64,000 nt of DNA from Coleofasciculus sp040219735 (GTDB lineage Bacteria > Cyanobacteriota > Cyanobacteriia > Cyanobacteriales > Coleofasciculaceae). The notes under the pieces were generated by a model, which had not been told where the DNA came from, made no database searches, and was given only the letters and a program-made list of their open reading frames with translations. Positions 28,301 through 37,100 of this stretch are shown piece after piece. A program made the translations under genes and the position numbers. Location of the stretch: NCBI GenBank assembly GCA_040219735.1, contig JAVJRX010000131.1, one strand, 5' to 3'. The number at the start of each line of letters is the position of its first letter. Position 1 is the stretch's first letter.

Positions 28301-29810
28301 AAACCCAGAGGTTCTGTTGCAGGCGACGAGTCAGGAACTACGACTCCTGCTGAATGCGGATCGGGTGGCGGTTTATCGCTTTAACTCTGATTGGAGTGGG
28401 CAATTTGTGATTGAAGATGTGGGCGGCTCATACATCAAAGTTGTGGGTACGGAATTGGCGCGGGTGAGTGATCCAGTGTTACAAGAAACCCGGGGGGGTT
28501 CCTATCGCCAAAATCAGTCCCGTGCGGTGAATGACATCAGCCAAGCCACTGAATTGACGTTTAACCGTGAAGTGTTGCAACAGTGGGGAGTGCAAGCTTA
28601 CATGATCGCGCCTCTATTCCAAGGGGAACAACTGTGGGGATTGCTGGGGGTTTATCAAAACAGTGAACCGCGAACCTGGGAAGAGGGAGAGATTAAACTC
28701 TTAGCCCAAATGTCAACCCAGTTAGGGATTGCTCTGCAGCAAGCTCAATCCTTGGAGCAAGTTCAGGAACAGTCTGAACAACTAATGGCGGCGGCGCAAC
28801 GGGAGAAAGCGGCGAAGGAAGAATTGCAACAGGGAGTGATTCAATTGCTAATGGCGGTACGTCCGGCTTTACAAGGGGATCTCACCGTGCGAGCGCCGAT
28901 TACCGAAAATGAGGTAGGAACGGTTGCTGATGCCTATAACAATACCCTGCAAAGTCTCCGGGCGATTGTGAAACAGGTGCAGCAATCCTCTCGCCAAGTG
29001 GCACAAACCTCTCAAGCCAGCGAAGCCGCGATCGCGGGATTGGCGCAACAAGCGCAACGCCAGTTCCAGGCGCTGGAACAAACCCTAGAACAGATTCAGA
29101 TGATGGTGAATACCACTGAAGCGGTGGGTGCTAGCGCTCGCCAGGTGGACGAAGCGGTGCAACGCGCTAACCAAACGGTTCAGGCGGGGGATGAGGCGAT
29201 GAACCGCACGGTGGATGGGATTATGGATATCCGGGAAACCGTGGCGGAAACCAGTAAGCGGCTGAAGCGTTTGAGTGAATCGACGCAAAAGGTGTCGCGA
29301 GTGGTGAATTTGATTAGTAATTTTACCACTCAAACTCAACTGCTGGCGTTGAATGCGTCGATTGAAGCCACACGCGCCGGTGAGTATGGACGAGGTTTTG
29401 TGGTGGTTGCAGATGAAGTGCGTTCTCTGGCTCGCCAGTCAGCGGAAGCGACGACGGAGATTGCCCAATTGGTGCAGGAAATCCAGATGGGCACAGCAGA
29501 AGTCTCCACAGTCATGGAAACTGGGATTCAGCAGGTGGCAATTGGCACAAACCAAGTCAATGAAGCTCGCGAGTATTTGTATGCGATCGTGGAAGCCACG
29601 AGTCAGATTAGTCAGGTGGTTGCTGGAATTACCCAGGCGACTCAAATTCAGAATCAAGAGTTGCAGTCTGTCACGCGAACCATGACTCAGGTGGCGACGA
29701 TTGCTAATCAAACGGCGGAAAATTCTCTGGAGATGTCTACATCGTTCCAAGAATTGTTGGCAATGGCGCAAAATCTGCAAATGAGTGCCGATCAGTTCAA
29801 GGTTGAATAG
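25368..29810 (+). CDS. pixJ: PixJ-like phototaxis receptor with six GAF domains
   Basis: A 1480-residue cytoplasmic methyl-accepting protein: six GAF domains (about 66-210, 243-395, 426-575, 605-755, 787-935, 979-1130), a HAMP-like segment (about 1155-1205) and an MCP signalling hairpin (about 1240-1475, tip LLALNASIEATRAGEYGRGF). There is no membrane helix. GAF2, GAF3 and GAF5 carry the red/green cyanobacteriochrome pattern: Trp-x-Asp (W298/D300, W477/D479, W842/D844) and, exactly 30 residues later, a Cys-His pair (C330, C509, C874). GAF4 has a DXCF motif (C663) 28 residues before C691. GAF1 and GAF6 lack the cysteine. The protein should therefore bind several bilins and report light direction or colour to CheA. 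Confidence 0.92.
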   Translation: MQELEQSKQVLNPDAENDSAHKIGNGDRVTGESHPNSDINIETYFQQQRQWLLSVAKRMRRASTIETVDTLLETTVAEVREHFQVDRVLIYRFESETEGVVLAESMVAGYTPCLGEPLPALTFGANNQIEYQQQEVVTLNHLYQGVTSPYQLQLLKRFQVKASLSLPIVISKQVWGLLIVQQCSGTRTWQEAEINLLYQVTTELTLNLQPGELYSQLQTQNQKTKIVGKIAAKILKNILRSLNVPQVFSSATREIRQQLQCDRVAVYRFNRDWSGEFIAESVAPEWVPLVGPDIEKVWVDTYLQETRGGRYRQEETNAVNNIYAAGLSDCHIDLLEQFEAKAYAIAPIFEGENLWGLLAAFQNSGPRQWDASELNILALVGRQFGVALQQAEYLDSLQARTGQLAKVAERERTIARVIDKIRQTTDLETIFNTTTKEVRKLLNVERVTIYKFRDDYFGDFVSESEAGGFPKLVGSGWEDPYLNEHQGGRFRDNEPFVVDDIYTANLTDCHIEALEYFEVKSCAVVSIFQGQKLWGLLSAFQNTSTRHWEEGEVRLLTQVAAQLGVALQQAEYLEKLQTQSKQLVKTADLERVTAQIITKISQSQDLEQIFQTACAEVQTFLGADRVGVFCFDPDSGFNRGEMVSERVVAGLQSALSMKIDDHCFGDKHAENYRKGRVWAVTDIYNANLAPCYIDTLSKFQVRGNLVAPVMQGIELWGLLCIHQCSGPRKWKQQEVEFVKQVAYQLSIALKQSQYLHQLQAQSTQLATIAQTQETVSTVLTKLSYGEDVPTIYNTATRELRKLLKCDRTAVYQFEPDWSGVFVAESVATGWTPLVGPDIRTVWEDTYLKETQGGRYRNRESFAVDDIHTIGHSDCHVEILEQFEVKAYALAPIFVADELWGILCAYQNSGTRHWTSTEITALTQLGQGVGTALQRLYYLEQVQQQSDQFAKLAQRESNFINLLYKTGQRIAERLQKGTLNPEVLLQATSQELRLLLNADRVAVYRFNSDWSGQFVIEDVGGSYIKVVGTELARVSDPVLQETRGGSYRQNQSRAVNDISQATELTFNREVLQQWGVQAYMIAPLFQGEQLWGLLGVYQNSEPRTWEEGEIKLLAQMSTQLGIALQQAQSLEQVQEQSEQLMAAAQREKAAKEELQQGVIQLLMAVRPALQGDLTVRAPITENEVGTVADAYNNTLQSLRAIVKQVQQSSRQVAQTSQASEAAIAGLAQQAQRQFQALEQTLEQIQMMVNTTEAVGASARQVDEAVQRANQTVQAGDEAMNRTVDGIMDIRETVAETSKRLKRLSESTQKVSRVVNLISNFTTQTQLLALNASIEATRAGEYGRGFVVVADEVRSLARQSAEATTEIAQLVQEIQMGTAEVSTVMETGIQQVAIGTNQVNEAREYLYAIVEATSQISQVVAGITQATQIQNQELQSVTRTMTQVATIANQTAENSLEMSTSFQELLAMAQNLQMSADQFKVE

Positions 29811-29812
29811 TC

Positions 29813-29854
29813 AGTTGTCAGTTATCAGTTATCAGTTGTCAGTTGTCAGTTGTC
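29813..29854. repeat. Heptamer tandem repeat AGTTRTC x6
   Basis: Six 7-bp units (AGTTGTC/AGTTATC) begin two bases after the receptor stop codon. The same heptamer forms a 36-unit array at 63749-64000. Confidence 0.85.
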
Positions 29855-29862
29855 ATTGACGC

Positions 29863-30036
29863 TGTAGGGGCGGGTTTGACGATTATCGTTTTTTATCTCA
29901 CCTGGGTGTGAGTAAACCCGCCCCTCAACCCAACCCTACACAAAACGAATGATGGCGTGTTTCTACAATCAGTCAGGGCGGGTTTAGTTAAGTTAAGGGT
30001 TTTCTCCTGAAGGTTATTGGTAAAACCCGCCCCTAC
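29863..30036. repeat. Two family A MITEs in tandem
   Basis: One copy spans 29863-29926 (TAGGGGCGGGTTT to AAACCCGCCCCTC) and a second spans 29972-30036 (CAGGGCGGGTTTA to AAAACCCGCCCCTAC). They occupy most of the gap between the receptor and CheA genes. A frame open from 30017 into cheA starts inside the second copy and is not the true start. Confidence 0.85.
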
Positions 30037-30061
30037 ACATTCACCCCTCAAAACTCCCCCA

Positions 30062-33000
30062 ATGACTAACGATCCAATTATTCGTGAACAAAGTTATCAA
30101 TATTTCCTGGAAGAAGCGCCAGAACTTTTGGGTATTATCGAACAAGAATTACTCGATCTGCGGACTAATTTTACTGTCAATAAAGTTCATAACTTGATGC
30201 GAACTACTCACACACTTAAAGGTGCGGCGGCTAGTGTAGAGTTGGAAACAATTAAAACTGTTGCTCACTCGTTAGAGGATATTTTTAAAACCCTTTTTAA
30301 TCCCGATGTCGTGATTGATGCTGAGGTGGAAGCCTTACTATTTGAAGGATATGAATGTCTGCGATTACCCCTGACGGCTGAAGTTATGGGTGGACAGATT
30401 AATGAAACGGAAGTTCTGGATCGCACGGCGGCTGTGTTTGCTAAACTGCAAGACAAGCTGGGTGATTGTTTTGACCAACAAGCGAGTATTCCCAGTTCTT
30501 TGGAGTTGGGATTTGATGTGACTCAATCCATTTTTGAGGTGGGGGTCACTCAGCGGTTAGAACAAGTTACCGAGGCTTTGGCGAGTGATGATCCGTCTGT
30601 CATGGCTGAGGCGTTGCGATCGCAGGCGCAAGTGTTGCTGGGTGTCGCTGAATCGATGAATTTACCGGGATTTGCGAATATTGCCAAAGCCGCGATCGCG
30701 GCGTTGGATCATTATCCTGATCAGGCGAAAATGATTACTAATATCGCCCTGGCTGACTTCCAGACTGGACAGCAAGCGGTACTCAATGGCGATCGCACTC
30801 AAGGGGGTCAACCGTCTCAATCGCTGCAAGAATTGGCGGGTTGGCTGGAGAGCGATCGCGAAGAAGATGTATATACAGATGTAGCAGGCTACGTCTCGGA
30901 AACCGAGGAAGCGGAGACTATCGCTAATCTGAGTAATTTTGACGAGGAATTTGGGATTTCCCTAGATATGACCGACTTTAGTCCGGATGTTGCGATCGCG
31001 TTTGGTGCTGATGCGGCTCATTTATCTCACACAAATGAGAGTTTCCTGGAGAACCTGATAACCGATCCAGCCGAGTTTCAACTGGGGAATGCGGATATTA
31101 CGCCTTTACTAGATATGGACGTGGGTGAGGATGAGTCTCACATTGGTAATGAAAGTGAGGAGGAAGGATTTGAGGAACAAGACTCGACTGGATTATTAGA
31201 TGCTATTTGGGGGAACGTATCGATTTCAGAATCCGCGATCGACGATAATGCTGAGCCAGAATCTGAGGCGGAAGCGTTTCCAGTGTTCAATACTCAATCG
31301 GAGAATTTAGAGGATTTAACGCCAGAATCTTTGCCAAATCTTCCAGTTGAAGAGACAGAACCGTTAACCGATTATGTTTTACCCTCCTCTAGGGCGCAAA
31401 AAGACTCTGTTCCGGAAACTCAGCCGCAAACAGTACGAGTCAATATTGATCATTTAGAACATTTAAATTACTCGGTTGGCGAACTCTTAACCCACCAAAA
31501 CCGCCAATCCCTGCAGAATGATCAACTGCAAACGGCGGTTCATTCGGTGCTAAACCGTCTGCAACAACATCAACAACTGTTGGATCAATTGCAAGATTGG
31601 CATGACCGTCAATTGCATCGAACGCAACAACAACGGACGAGCAAGTGGTGGATAAAAAATCGAGAAGGGAGCAAAGAAAAGCAGCTATTTTCCTGGCAAA
31701 ACAATCAGTTTAAAATTCCGAATCAATTTGATCCTTTAGAACTGGATAGCTATAATGAACCCCAGCTTTTAATCCAGTCTCTAATTGAAGATACAGCCCA
31801 ACTGACTGAAGCAACGGAGTCGATTGAACTGTTTACCAATCAATTCAATCAAACCTTAGACAAACAACGGCGGCTACTAACCAGTACTCGCGACACGCTG
31901 ATGCAGGCGCGACTGTTGCCTTTGGGGACATTATTTAAACGTTTTCCTCGAGTTCTGCAACAGTTGCAAGTAACTCATGATAAATCAGTCGAACTTAAAC
32001 TACATGGCACAGAGGTTTTAGTGGATAAAGTGGTCGTGCAGAAACTCTATGACCCCTTACTACACCTAATTCGTAATGCTTTTGACCATGGGATTGAGTC
32101 ACCAACGGTTCGCCAACAATCGGGCAAATCCAGTCATGGTTTAATTGAAATTGATGCCCATCACCAGAATCGATATTTAGTGATTGAAGTTCGGGATGAT
32201 GGGCAAGGACTAAATTTTGAGAAGATTCGCCAACGGGCAGTTGATCAGCACTTGATCAACGCTGAAAAAGCAAGACATTTGACGCCAGCACAACTGACAG
32301 AGTTTCTCTTTGAACCCGGTTTTTCCACCGCTTCGGAGTTAAGTGATTTGTCTGGACGCGGAATTGGGATGGATGTAGTGCGTTCCCAAGTGGAAGCGCT
32401 ACAAGGTTCAGTGACAGTCTATTCCCAACCCTATCACGGAACAACCTTTAGACTGCAAATACCCCTGAGTTTGACAATCGCCAAGCTACTCTTGATTGAA
32501 GCGGAAAGTCAAAAATATGCTTTACTTTCTGATGCGATTGAACAAATCATTATCCCGCCACCGGAACGACTGCGCTGCTGGGAAGAGGGAAAAGTGCTGC
32601 GATGGGGTACAGGAAAGGATGAACAACTGATCCCAATTTTTTCCTTGGCGAACATTTTAAATTACTATACCCCCAACCCGAAAGCGTTAGTTTTTCCCCA
32701 CCAACCCCCCTGGGTTGAGTCAAGTCCAAAAATGCCAGTTATTTTGATCCGTTGTCAGAATCGGCTATTCGGCTTGGAAGTCAACCAACTTGTTGGTGAA
32801 CAGGAATTAGTGATTCGTCCCCTAGGATCGATGATTACGCCTCCCCCTTATGTATATGGTGGCTGTATTCTAGCTGATGGTGGGTTAGCACTGGTGCTGG
32901 ATGGGACAATATTAATGCAGTCTATTGCCGATCAGCAGACGATGACATCCCCGCCAGAGTTTGCCTCTGATTTTAAATCATCAATGGTCGCATTAACGGG

Positions 33001-33475
33001 TTCAACGTCGCTTTCATCCGATCGCCCCCAGTGGCAATTATCGCCTTCGCGCCCTGCGGCGTTACCGGCGGCGTCTGAACCCGCACCCTCAGTTTCAACG
33101 CGATCGCAACAATTTGTTCTTGTTGTCGATGATTCGATGACAGTGCGCCAAACGTTAACGTTTACGTTACAAAAGGCTGGCTATCAGATATTGCAAGCAA
33201 AGGATGGGTATGAAGCCATTGAGAAACTGCAAAATCATCGGCAGATTCAATTAGTTATATGCGACATTGAAATGCCCCGTATGAATGGCTTTGAGTTTCT
33301 CAAGTATCGCCAACAAGAGCCGGAATTATCCCTAATTCCTGTGGTAATTTTGACCTCTCGTAATAGCGAAAAGCACCGTTTAATTGCTAACGAATTAGGG
33401 GCTACTGACTATATCACCAAGCCCTTCATTGAACCTCAGTTATTAGAGACAGTGCAGAAACTGATCAAGGTTTGA
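30062..33475 (+). CDS. pixL: Hybrid CheA histidine kinase with receiver (PixL-like)
   Basis: A 1137-residue hybrid kinase. An N-terminal HPt domain carries the phosphoacceptor H50 in TTHTLKGAAAS. A long acidic linker (about 250-465) follows, then dimerisation, then the CheA catalytic domain with N box LLHLIRNAFDHGIE, DDGQGL and GRGIGMDVVRSQVEAL. A CheW-like domain (from SLTIAKLLLIEAES) and a C-terminal receiver (VVDDSMTVRQ, phosphoacceptor in CDIEMPRMNG, TKPF) complete it. The kinase takes signals from the receptor through CheW and phosphorylates CheY and PATAN-REC partners. The ATG at 30062 (MTNDPIIREQ) was chosen because an upstream start would lie inside a repeat. Confidence 0.93.
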   Translation: MTNDPIIREQSYQYFLEEAPELLGIIEQELLDLRTNFTVNKVHNLMRTTHTLKGAAASVELETIKTVAHSLEDIFKTLFNPDVVIDAEVEALLFEGYECLRLPLTAEVMGGQINETEVLDRTAAVFAKLQDKLGDCFDQQASIPSSLELGFDVTQSIFEVGVTQRLEQVTEALASDDPSVMAEALRSQAQVLLGVAESMNLPGFANIAKAAIAALDHYPDQAKMITNIALADFQTGQQAVLNGDRTQGGQPSQSLQELAGWLESDREEDVYTDVAGYVSETEEAETIANLSNFDEEFGISLDMTDFSPDVAIAFGADAAHLSHTNESFLENLITDPAEFQLGNADITPLLDMDVGEDESHIGNESEEEGFEEQDSTGLLDAIWGNVSISESAIDDNAEPESEAEAFPVFNTQSENLEDLTPESLPNLPVEETEPLTDYVLPSSRAQKDSVPETQPQTVRVNIDHLEHLNYSVGELLTHQNRQSLQNDQLQTAVHSVLNRLQQHQQLLDQLQDWHDRQLHRTQQQRTSKWWIKNREGSKEKQLFSWQNNQFKIPNQFDPLELDSYNEPQLLIQSLIEDTAQLTEATESIELFTNQFNQTLDKQRRLLTSTRDTLMQARLLPLGTLFKRFPRVLQQLQVTHDKSVELKLHGTEVLVDKVVVQKLYDPLLHLIRNAFDHGIESPTVRQQSGKSSHGLIEIDAHHQNRYLVIEVRDDGQGLNFEKIRQRAVDQHLINAEKARHLTPAQLTEFLFEPGFSTASELSDLSGRGIGMDVVRSQVEALQGSVTVYSQPYHGTTFRLQIPLSLTIAKLLLIEAESQKYALLSDAIEQIIIPPPERLRCWEEGKVLRWGTGKDEQLIPIFSLANILNYYTPNPKALVFPHQPPWVESSPKMPVILIRCQNRLFGLEVNQLVGEQELVIRPLGSMITPPPYVYGGCILADGGLALVLDGTILMQSIADQQTMTSPPEFASDFKSSMVALTGSTSLSSDRPQWQLSPSRPAALPAASEPAPSVSTRSQQFVLVVDDSMTVRQTLTFTLQKAGYQILQAKDGYEAIEKLQNHRQIQLVICDIEMPRMNGFEFLKYRQQEPELSLIPVVILTSRNSEKHRLIANELGATDYITKPFIEPQLLETVQKLIKV

Positions 33476-33498
33476 GTTTTGTAAATCAACTATGAACT

Positions 33499-33957
33499 AT
33501 GAACATGAACCATGAATTAGAGAAATATATCGTATTTAAGATTAGCGACTGTCTCATGTCACTGCCAATGGATAATGTGTTAAAAGTAATCAACACTCCA
33601 CCAACTGCCAGTGGCTGGAATGCCATGGGATTAATTCAAATCGGGAATCATACGATTCGTATCGTGGATTTGCATCAGCAGTTAAATGCTGATAGAGACT
33701 GTCCATCTTTAGTCTCTACTGTACCCGATCGCCAATCATTTTTAGTGATTACCCGTCCTCTAGCTAGGGAACTCTGTGGCATTATCGTCGATGAACCGCC
33801 AAATTTAGTTGAATTAAGCCCCGATATGATTCACCGATTACCTCAATCTAACCGTCAGTTGCAGATGGTTAGTCATGCCGCAATTATCTCTGATGAGGAG
33901 GTTACGACCACAATTTTTATGTTAGATTTGCAGCAACTCTTGAATCCAGTTGGGTGA
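33499..33957 (+). CDS. Second CheW-like protein
   Basis: A 152-residue CheW-type domain (YIVFKISDCLMSLPMDNVLKV, then MGLIQIGNHTIRIVDLHQQL and LCGIIVDEPPNLVELS), 23 bp after the hybrid CheA. It is shorter than the first CheW, so the two are not a recent duplicate. It probably couples other receptors to the same kinase. Two nearby ATGs share the frame (33499, 33505), and neither has a clear Shine-Dalgarno sequence. Confidence 0.82.
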   Translation: MNMNHELEKYIVFKISDCLMSLPMDNVLKVINTPPTASGWNAMGLIQIGNHTIRIVDLHQQLNADRDCPSLVSTVPDRQSFLVITRPLARELCGIIVDEPPNLVELSPDMIHRLPQSNRQLQMVSHAAIISDEEVTTTIFMLDLQQLLNPVG

Positions 33958-33968
33958 GCGCTAGATCA

Positions 33969-33989
33969 GGGCACGATAGTATCGTGCCC
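33969..33989 (+). terminator. Palindrome at the end of the phototaxis operon
   Basis: GGGCACGATA and TATCGTGCCC pair perfectly around one base, 12 bp after the last cheW stop, followed by ATTAATTA. It is a plausible terminator. An identical palindrome follows recR at 53271-53291, so it is also a dispersed repeat. Confidence 0.5.
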
Positions 33990-34009
33990 TATTAATTAGG
34001 TGGACAGCA

Positions 34010-34127
34010 TAAAAGAAACCCCCTTTTTGCCCTGGCGACTGGAAGTCGCAGCTACACAAACAAAGTCCGCCTGCGCGGACTAGATTATAAAGGGGGTGGC
34101 TAACCCGGATTTGGTATCAGAAGTTGA
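34010..34127. repeat. Family B element
   Basis: This element contains CCCCCTTTTTGCC, GGCGACTGGAAGTCGC, AGTCCGCCTGCGCGGACT and, at its right end, CGGATTTGGTATC. It matches, inverted, the element at 59288-59410. A third, shorter copy lies at 47738-47812. Internal inverted repeats predict a folded transcript. It encodes no protein. Confidence 0.8.
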
Positions 34128-34197
34128 AATGCCGTGTTTCTGGGTGAAAAGGCAACAGGGGAATGTCCTAACGTATCCCCATCACCCCGTAACCTCG

Positions 34198-37100
34198 TCA
34201 TCCCCTAGATAGGGCTTCCTGCCAAATTTCGTAGTTATAGAACTTGCAGTTCTCTTGGATAGCGAGAATGACGCTGAGAACATCTTCACCAGAATCAGTT
34301 GGGATTAAGGTGAGGAGATGGGGGAGGTATTGAGTGATGGCTCCTGTGTCTTTCTTGGCGATATTACCTAATGCCTCGGTGGCGCTCTTACGCACATCAG
34401 AGTCAGAATCTTCGACCAGTTTGAGCAAACTAGGAATTGCCCTTTCCCAACCGATTTTACCTAATGCCTCGGCGGCAATCCTACGCACATAATAGTTAGA
34501 ATCTTCCACCAGTTTGAACAAACCAGGAATCGCCCTTTCCCAACCGATTTTATCTAACGCCTCGGCGGCAATCCTACGCACATCAGAGTCAGAATCTTCG
34601 ACCAGTTTGAGCAAACTAGGAATTGCCCTTTCCCAACCGATTTTACCTAATGCCTCGGCGGCGCTCCTACGCACATCAGAGTCAGAATCTTCGACCAGTT
34701 TGAGCAAACTAGGAATTGCCCTTTCCCAACCAATTTTACCTAATGCCTCGGCGGCGCTCCTACGCACATCAGAGTCAGAATCTTCGACCAGTTTGAGCAA
34801 ACTAGGAATCGCCCTTTCCCAACCGATTTTACCTAACGCCTCGGCGGCAATCCTACGCACATAAAAATCAGAATCTTTGACCAATTGGAGCAAGGCAGGA
34901 ATCGCTGTTTCCGAACCAATTTTACCCAAGGCAGCGACGGCACTCCTACGCACATAAAAATCAGAATCTTTGACCAGTTGGAGCAAGGCGGAAATCGCCG
35001 CCTCGGAACCAATTTTACCCAAGGCAGCGACGGCACTCCTACGCACATCAGAGTGAGAATCTGCCACCAGTTGGAGCAAGGCAGGAATCGCCCTTTCTGA
35101 ACCAATTTTACCTAATGCGTCGGCGGTTCTCCTACGCACATCAGAGTGAGAATCTGCCACCAGTTGGAGCAAGGCAGGAATCGCCCTTTCTGAGCCGATT
35201 TCACCTAATGCCTCGGCGGTTCTCCTACGCACATCAGAGTCAGAATGTTGCACCAGTTGGAGCAAGGCAGGAATCGCCCTTTCTGAACCAATTTTACCTA
35301 ATGCCTCGGCGGCACTCCAACGCACATCAGAGTCAGAATGTTGCACCAGTTGGAGCAAGGCAGGAATCACCCTTTCCCAACCGATTTTACCTAATGCCTC
35401 GGCAGCACTCCCACGCACATAATAGTCAGAATCTTTGACCAGTTGGAGCAAGGCGGGAATCGCCGCCTCGGAACCAATTTTACCTAACGACTCGGCGGCT
35501 GCTCTTCTACACACATCAGAGTGAGAATTTTTGACCAGTTGGAGCAAGGTGGGAATCGCCGCCTCGGAACCAATTTTACCTAACGACTCGGCGGCACTCC
35601 TACGCACATAATAGTCAGAATGTTGCACCAGTTGGATCAAGGTAGGAATCGCCCTTTCCGAACCGATTTTACCTAACGACTCGGCGGCACTCCTACGTAC
35701 ACGAAAGTTAGAATGTTCCACAAGTTGAAGCAATCCAAGAATCGCCTTTTCCGGACCAATTTTACCTAAGGCATCGGTGGCTCTCCCACGCACATAAGAG
35801 TCAGAATCTGCCACCAGTTTGAGTAAGCCAGTAATCGCTGTTTCTGAACCGATTTTACCTAAGGCATAGGCGGCTCTCCCACGCACATAAGAGTCAGAAT
35901 CTGCCACCAGTTGGAGCAAGGCAGGAATGGCACTATCTGATCGCGTCTCACCCAAATGCGGAACCTTTAACCAAGCAGGGACATCCAACGCTTCCACATA
36001 CCCAACTGTCTGCTCCTGAAACTCTAGCTTTACCTCCCCCGCTAACCGCGCTCCCAACTGCCAATCCACGTCCAATGCCAGTTGTACCACCTGCACCGCT
36101 CGCCTATCATCCACCAGCGCCAACATCAACGCGATTGGCTCTGTCCATTTTAGGTAATTGAGATACTCCCGCTTCAGCACCCCATCACTCAACGTTGGCA
36201 ACCGTTCCCGCAATGCCTCGGCTGCGTAATATTCCTGAATCAGTTGATGGCGAAACTCTAACTCTTCATTGCCTGTTCCCGCCTGAATTAGATGATACTT
36301 CTGCAAATCCCGCAGACACTTACGGGCAAAATCCTCCCCATACGCCACCTTGCCATTGAGAAATTGCGCGATCGCCTGTACTGCTTCTTCCCGCGCAATC
36401 CCTACCCGTAGTTCCGTCGGCGTCTCTCCCTGCATCATCACCCACGCCAACTGTTGCAGCACCGATTTCCACCAGTCGCGATCGCTCTCAATCACGACAT
36501 CCTGTTTCAGGTTGCGCTCATATCCCTGAGTAAATAAGCGAAACACTAACCCCAAATTCTCTGGAATTTCGTTTGTCTGCTTAAACAAGCCACACAACAT
36601 CCACAGCAGCAACGGGGTTTGCCCAAACTCTCGCAAGCGATCACCTAGGTGGCGCAGCATTTCCTCGGCTTGTTCTGGCAAGTATGCACGGATAAACGCC
36701 TGCATTTGCTCTGGGGTGAGCGGCTGCATTTCCAATTTCTGCTCAATCCCTAAATCTCCCCCCAGGCTCAAATCCCGTGTGGTGAAGATCATTGGCACTT
36801 TGGGATGGTTGCGCCGAAAATCAGAAAGCTGCGATCGCGCTTCCTCTGAGGGCAACTCATTCACCCCATCAAAGAGGATTAGCGATCGCGATAACACCGT
36901 TTCCAGTTGTGCCGCCGTTAAGGGGAGTTCATGGCGAGTAAAGGCATTGAGAATTAATTGGGTGATTGAACCTTGCCAGTAACGCAGTTCCACCAACACC
37001 GGAATTCGGGTTGACTCCCCTCTCCCAGAATTGGGAGAGGGGCTGGGGGTGAGGGCTTCCTGAGTGCAGAGTGAGAAGTCGGAGTTGTTCAAAAACTCTG

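Noticed and set aside
30017..30061. An upstream start for the hybrid CheA
   Set aside because: It lies inside a family A MITE, and the HPt domain begins after the ATG at 30062.
34514..35438. Several rightward and leftward frames with repeated amino acid patterns inside the HEAT region
   Set aside because: They are shadow frames produced by the 93-bp coding repeats of the NACHT gene. The real frame has conserved HEAT residues and continuous coding.
34357..35940. CRISPR-like regular repeats
   Set aside because: The units are contiguous coding repeats without unique spacers, and they translate as HEAT motifs.
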